In this document: positions 60,618 to 64,000 of the stretch, in pieces
Numbering within the stretch: the stretch's first letter is position 1
Layout of the letters: the number at the start of each line of letters is the position of its first letter
Assembly: GCA_963677605.2 (NCBI GenBank)
Contig: CAXXDX010000001.1
Coordinates: forward strand, 230,754-294,753
DNA: 64,000 nucleotides
Direction of reading: 5' to 3'
DNA from: JAGLOK01 sp963677605
GTDB lineage: Bacteria; Bacillota; Clostridia; Christensenellales; UMGS416
Program-made: the position numbers and the translations under genes
The notes under the pieces: generated by a model
What the model was told of the DNA's origin: nothing
Seen by the model: only the letters and a program-made list of their open reading frames with translations
Databases searched by the model: none

Positions 60618-61172
60618 TTGAGAAAACTCACTGCGATTGCAATAATCTGTCTGATGATTATGTCAGGATGTACAACATCCGCACCTGAAAGCTTAAGCGA
60701 TGAAGAGATATCGCCGATAGCAGCTTCAAAAGCCACAAAAATACCGGCCGCGGAAGCTACACAGGAAGTTGAAGAAAATTCTTCAGAAGACACAGACGGA
60801 TTGCTTGAAGATAAGATGGGCACAATAAGCTTTGAAAATATCTCAGGATATTTTACAAGAAAAGCTGTTCAGGATGAAGTTGAATACATCGAAATGTTTG
60901 CATTCGAGAAAAACTCTTTCATCAGAATTGCAACACATGAACTGGACAGAGAAGTGTTCGCTTACAACTATAAGTCAGATGACTTTACCTACATCTATTA
61001 CTTTGACGGCGATATGACCGCAAAAACGGTAATTAATGTAGCAACCGGCGCAGTACTTGAAGATGACGGCGGATATGCCGAACTTCTTACTCAAAGCGCT
61101 GATGAACTTAAAGGATACTTTAAGGATTTACTGGAAGTAGCGGGGATTTCCCCCGATGAACTTCACTATTAA
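60618..61172 (+). CDS. Lipoprotein of unknown function
   Basis: This 184-residue protein has a lipoprotein signal: a basic start, IAIICLMIMSGC with the lipobox Cys near residue 15, and then a Ser/Thr/Glu-rich linker to about residue 65. The remaining 120 residues are a compact alpha/beta domain with no family that I recognise. The start is TTG at 60618 with AGGAGGG upstream; no ATG fits. It lies 43 bases after the coiled-coil gene and is closed by a terminator, so the two form a surface-protein unit. Confidence 0.7.
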   Translation: MRKLTAIAIICLMIMSGCTTSAPESLSDEEISPIAASKATKIPAAEATQEVEENSSEDTDGLLEDKMGTISFENISGYFTRKAVQDEVEYIEMFAFEKNSFIRIATHELDREVFAYNYKSDDFTYIYYFDGDMTAKTVINVATGAVLEDDGGYAELLTQSADELKGYFKDLLEVAGISPDELHY

Positions 61173-61210
61173 CGTCCACTTAGTGGAAGTAGTGCATCAT
61201 AATGTTTTTG

Positions 61211-61240
61211 CCCGGGCTACAAAGCCCGGGATCTTTTTTT
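61211..61240 (+). terminator. Rho-independent terminator after the lipoprotein gene
   Basis: CCCGGGCT pairs with AGCCCGGG around ACAA, followed by ATC and seven T residues. It lies 38 bases downstream of the lipoprotein stop. Confidence 0.88.
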
Positions 61241-61390
61241 ATCTTTTATCCCAAAACAGCTTAATAATATAAACCAATCCGGCTGATGAAGCTCTTTTTT
61301 ATCCTATTTGATTATTGTATTGACCTTTGAATTTAAAGTGATATTATATGTGCGTAAGATGAAACATACTGTTTTGTTCTGCATATAAAA

Positions 61391-62273
61391 ATGAAAAAAT
61401 TTATTTTTGAAAAAAAGGAATTGCTGCAATTCCCAAAGCGTTTATTATTCGTAATCACAGGAGCTTTCCTAATGAGTGTAGCGATAAACGCATTATATAT
61501 TCCCCACAACATTTTAAGCGGCGGCATAACAGGCATTGCACTTTTGTTCCACATACTCTTTGATGTAAACTCTTCGCTTATTATAGTGCTTTTTAATATC
61601 CCAATATTCATACTGGGTTTTCTATTTTTAAATAAACGTTTTATAATATGGTCGCTTGCCGGCATGGTGTTTCTGGCTCTATTCTTGTGGCTTACCGATG
61701 GCATATCCATAAACTCCGATTCACTTCTTACAACCATTCTTCTGGGAGGTGTAACATACGGCATAGGATTTGGCCTTATATTCAGAGTGGGGGGCTTCCT
61801 GCGGCGGGAATGATATAGTTTCAAAAATTATAAATAAGTACTTCTCTTTCAGCATCCCAACAATAAATTTTGCGCTAAACGTAGTGGTTATCGCACTTTC
61901 CGCTTTCTTTTTCGGTATAGATGAATCAGTCAAAACTCTTACCACTATGTATATAGCCTCAGTTGTGATGCAGTTTGTAATTGAAGGTATAAATTATAAG
62001 CGAACAGCTTTTATAATATCCGACAAGCGCTGTGATATCGTTGAAGCTATAAACCACAAACTGTCCCCGCGGTTGTACAATTATAAACTCCACAGGCGGA
62101 TATACCGGCAAACCCTCATGATGTGCTATATTGCGTTTATAGGCATTCACCAGCTGGCAAAGCTTAAAATGATAGTAAATGATATTGATCCTCATGCATT
62201 TATGAACGTTATGGAATCAAAAGCTGTGTTTGGCAACGGGCGCGGATTTATCAGGATTGAGGATGAAGATTAA
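61391..62273 (+). pseudogene. YitT-family membrane protein, frame broken by four +1 insertions
   Basis: The N-terminal part (61391 to about 61788) encodes several membrane helices of the YitT family (ILSGGITGIALLFHILF, GGVTYGIGFGLIF). It is followed out of frame by SCGGNDIVSKIINKYFSFSI and the C-terminal DUF2179 domain. One base removed from each of four runs, G6 (61789-61794), C4 (62065-62068), CCC (62113-62115) and TTT (62136-62138), restores one frame from end to end, including RGCTIINSTGGYTG and KLKMIVNDIDP. The conserved protein sequence suggests sequence error rather than true decay. Function: YitT proteins are membrane proteins of unknown transport role. It is convergent with the next gene. 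Confidence 0.8.
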
Positions 62274-62339
62274 CTATCCCTTTCTAGTATCTTCTTCAAT
62301 ACAGTAATTTGTTTCACTAAGTTTTCTTTGACAGCAGAG

Positions 62340-63081
62340 CTACTCTCCTCTCTTTACTCCGCTATACTCCAACGTTAAAATATCAGGGCTTGTCTGTTCC
62401 AATACCCATTCAAGCAATTCATAATCTTCTTGCTGCATGGCTTGATGAGCATCTATCGGTAACCTATGCTCATCATATCCTGTGCCACTCACATGTATTT
62501 CTTTTACACCGCTCTAATGGTAGTTTGAATATATATTCCTTAATATCCCAACCTCTATATAGGGCTGCTACCTTTGCATGTGCTATATCCAACAAAAAAT
62601 CAGTATCATTGTGCTCGACAAACTTAGTTATAAACTCACTCTCAACCTGAGGGTAGATATCAAACACTTCATGCTCTTCATTCGAGTCTGGAGAATTCTC
62701 AAGTAAAAGCGGAACGTTCAGTTTTCTCCTTGAAAATATGGGTTTGCTTTGACATAAACTCAAATATCTGATTATCATCCATTACTCTTCTTTCAGAGTT
62801 TTTGATAAAAAAGATGTATTCCTATATGAGGAAGTTTTACACTTCACTGTAAGATTATTTATATAATCAAAATCAATATCTTCTATATTATCCATTCCAG
62901 TATGCTCGTTATATCCAAATCCATGAAGTATAAACTGGTCGGAGCAATAACATGTTTGCAAAATCCTCATGGAATCTACCATAAACACCCGTCTTAATAT
63001 AATCGAGTTTAAACTTCGTTATCTTCTAACAGTTCCTTTAATGGCAGAGGACCAATTGCATGCAAGATGAATTTCTTTCAT
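62340..63081 (-). pseudogene. TIM-barrel protein (DUF692/xylose-isomerase-like), broken by about seven +1 insertions
   Basis: A reconstructable gene starts at ATG 63081 (after AGAGGAGAAA) and ends at TAG 62340. Removal of single bases at about seven points gives one chain of about 245 residues with MKEIHLACNWSSA, LDYIKTGVYGRFHEDFANM, LLHGFGYNEHTGMDNIED, NVPLLLENSPDSNEEHE, FLLDIAHAKVAALYRGWD, LPLERVKEIHVSG and EWVLEQTSPDILTLEYSG. The pattern fits TIM-barrel metal enzymes of the DUF692 or sugar-isomerase kind, with His, Asp and Glu ligands. The exact family is moderate. Its start overlaps the end of the upstream gene region, so it is co-transcribed with the tocopherol-cyclase-like gene. Confidence 0.65.
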
Positions 63082-63092
63082 AAATTTCTCCT

Positions 63093-64000
63093 CTACTTCA
63101 CCAAATCCCCTATCTCAGATACCTCTACACCGCATCCGGTAAGGTGATCATCAAGTATTTTTTGCAATTACGCTCATTACAGTTTCAAGCTCAATTTCGC
63201 CGGAAACGCTTTCAAACAGCTCACGTTTTCATACCATTTCTGGTTGGTGCAATTAGGCTGTCAAATCCATCAGAATAAGCCTTTATCTTAAGTTTGTACT
63301 TCCCTCTTTTTAAAGTGATTTCAGTTCCTTTTTTCGGTTTTTGTTTACAAATTCTGTCTTTGTACCGTTATATGTAGCAAAGCGATTACTCTTTTCCGTT
63401 ATAGTTAAGCACGCAGATAATGCCTACAAACTTCATTCTGATAAAAGGGACTTTAGCTAAAGAAAACATAAAGGAAGTGTCCAGATTTTCTCTTGAAGCA
63501 TTTCCCTGAAAGCCATATCCAAGCATCAGGAAACGACTCTCCCCAATCTTTTTCTATATAGCCTACAGACTCGTTCATATCATACTCTTCATTATTCAGA
63601 TTAAACACTGCCTCTTATTGTGTTTTTCATGCTTAAAAACGCCCATGATTACACTCCATATTCGGAACAAAAGAAAAAGGTCCCATAACAGAAGGTGTCA
63701 TAAAGCCTGTTTCTAAAGCAATATGATTCGAATAATATAAGTCCGCTTTTAGTTTAATATCTTTTCTGTCTATGTCCAAATGAACAGCATTTAAAGAAAA
63801 TGTACTGTTTCCCACAGAAACAAAGAATATGTCTTTATTCATAGCTAAATGCGTTATACGCATACCTTATATAATATGTGCTATGCTCAGGGCCTGTTAT
63901 AATCTGAATAAAGCTGTGATCATCTCTTTTATCCTTTGATCGAGAAATCCCGCAGATAACCGAAATCGTAAAACTTCCATCCTTGGCTGAGTTTTTAAAA
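63093..64000 (-). pseudogene. Tocopherol-cyclase-like protein, broken by about nine +1 insertions, 5' end outside
   Basis: The frame enters from beyond the window and ends at TAG 63093, just before the TIM-barrel gene. With about nine single-base removals it reads TISVICGISRSKDKRDDH, FSFVPNMECNHGVLSM, ESVGYIEKDWGESFPDAWIW, SFMFSLAKVPFIRMKFVGI and KEYRFATYNGTKTEF. GYIEKDWGxSFP and the YRFATYNG block are hallmarks of the tocopherol cyclase-like family, found in bacteria with unknown substrates. The protein is beta-rich. As for its neighbours, residues are conserved while the frame is not. The family is moderately firm. Confidence 0.6.

Noticed and set aside
61770..61830. Programmed frameshift or phase variation at the G6 run of the YitT gene
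   Set aside because: A single break at G6 could suggest phase variation, but three more +1 breaks follow in the same gene and about sixteen in the next two, so a common sequencing cause is more likely.
1..64000. tRNA, rRNA, insertion sequences, integrases or prophage genes
   Set aside because: None could be recognised on either strand; no transposase-like or integrase-like product is encoded in the window.

Overview
The window reads as part of the chromosome of an anaerobic, low-GC, Gram-positive-type bacterium, most likely a member of the Clostridia (Bacillota). Supporting points are purine-rich GGAGG ribosome sites, sigma-A style promoters, a single-chain clostridial-type PurL, a FabK/FabT fatty-acid synthesis cluster, a trimeric NADH-linked [FeFe] hydrogenase and a type IV pilus locus typical of clostridia. 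The class is an inference from gene content; no rRNA, tRNA or CRISPR array was found.

Layout. 1-9.8 kb (+): a type IV pilus locus, from the 3' end of pilC through the major pilin, prepilin peptidase, two ordinary minor prepilins, two very large PilX/GspK-like prepilins with repetitive beta-helix-like bodies, and pilM-pilN-pilO. 9.9-13.1 kb (+): an ArsR regulator, a PNPOx-like/Old-Yellow-Enzyme fusion and an OFA-type MFS carrier. 13.1-15.5 kb (+): serC-serA behind a clear promoter. 15.5-18.3 kb: two membrane-anchored TPR paralogues (+) and a small alarmone synthetase (-). 18.4-24.7 kb (-): DUF1015-lysC-purL. 24.9-28.1 kb (+): a flavodoxin-like protein, a PlsC-type acyltransferase with a zinc-ribbon tail, and a GltS-type symporter. 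28.2-29.7 kb (-): a polytopic membrane protein. 29.8-39.7 kb (-): a near-complete type II fatty-acid synthesis cluster, fabT then accBCDA-fabH-acpP-fabK-fabD-fabG-fabF-fabZ. 39.9-40.9 kb (+): a DUF2804 protein. 41.0-42.0 kb: a gene-poor stretch with two copies of a 123-bp structured element. 42.0-47.4 kb (-): hydC-hydB-hydA, with HydB fused to a GltD-like flavoprotein. 48.2-51.1 kb (+): TetR plus an ABC exporter. 51.2-52.2 kb (-): a nucleoside-diphosphate-sugar epimerase-like protein. 52.3-55.5 kb (+): a second ABC exporter with an unusual leader and a 3 x 109-bp tandem repeat between its permease genes. 55.6-59.9 kb (-): an aminotransferase, Bcp peroxiredoxin, a 2H phosphoesterase and a histidine kinase/response regulator pair. 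60.0-61.2 kb (+): a secreted coiled-coil protein and a lipoprotein. 61.4-64.0 kb: three genes (YitT family, a TIM-barrel protein, a tocopherol-cyclase-like protein), each broken by many single-base insertions.

How the genes work together. The pilus locus has the assembly platform (PilC, PilM, PilN, PilO), processing enzyme and pilins, but its motor ATPases lie outside the window. The fab cluster carries acetyl-CoA through malonyl-CoA (AccABCD, FabD) and all four elongation steps (FabH/F, FabG, FabZ, FabK) under a FabT-like MarR repressor. The hydrogenase trimer should balance NAD(H), reduced ferredoxin and H2, and its extra flavoprotein domain suggests a second pyridine-nucleotide site. Two tandem Rex-like operators upstream fit redox control.

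Most unusual items: (1) the tandem repeat at 53370-53696, in which each 109-bp unit carries a 39-codon reading frame whose stop overlaps the next start; (2) the two 123-bp elements directly after minus-strand stop codons, with compensatory base changes in their stems; (3) the leader frame plus terminator ahead of the same ABC operon; (4) about twenty disruptions in the last 2.2 kb, all +1 insertions, which point to low-quality sequence rather than old pseudogenes.
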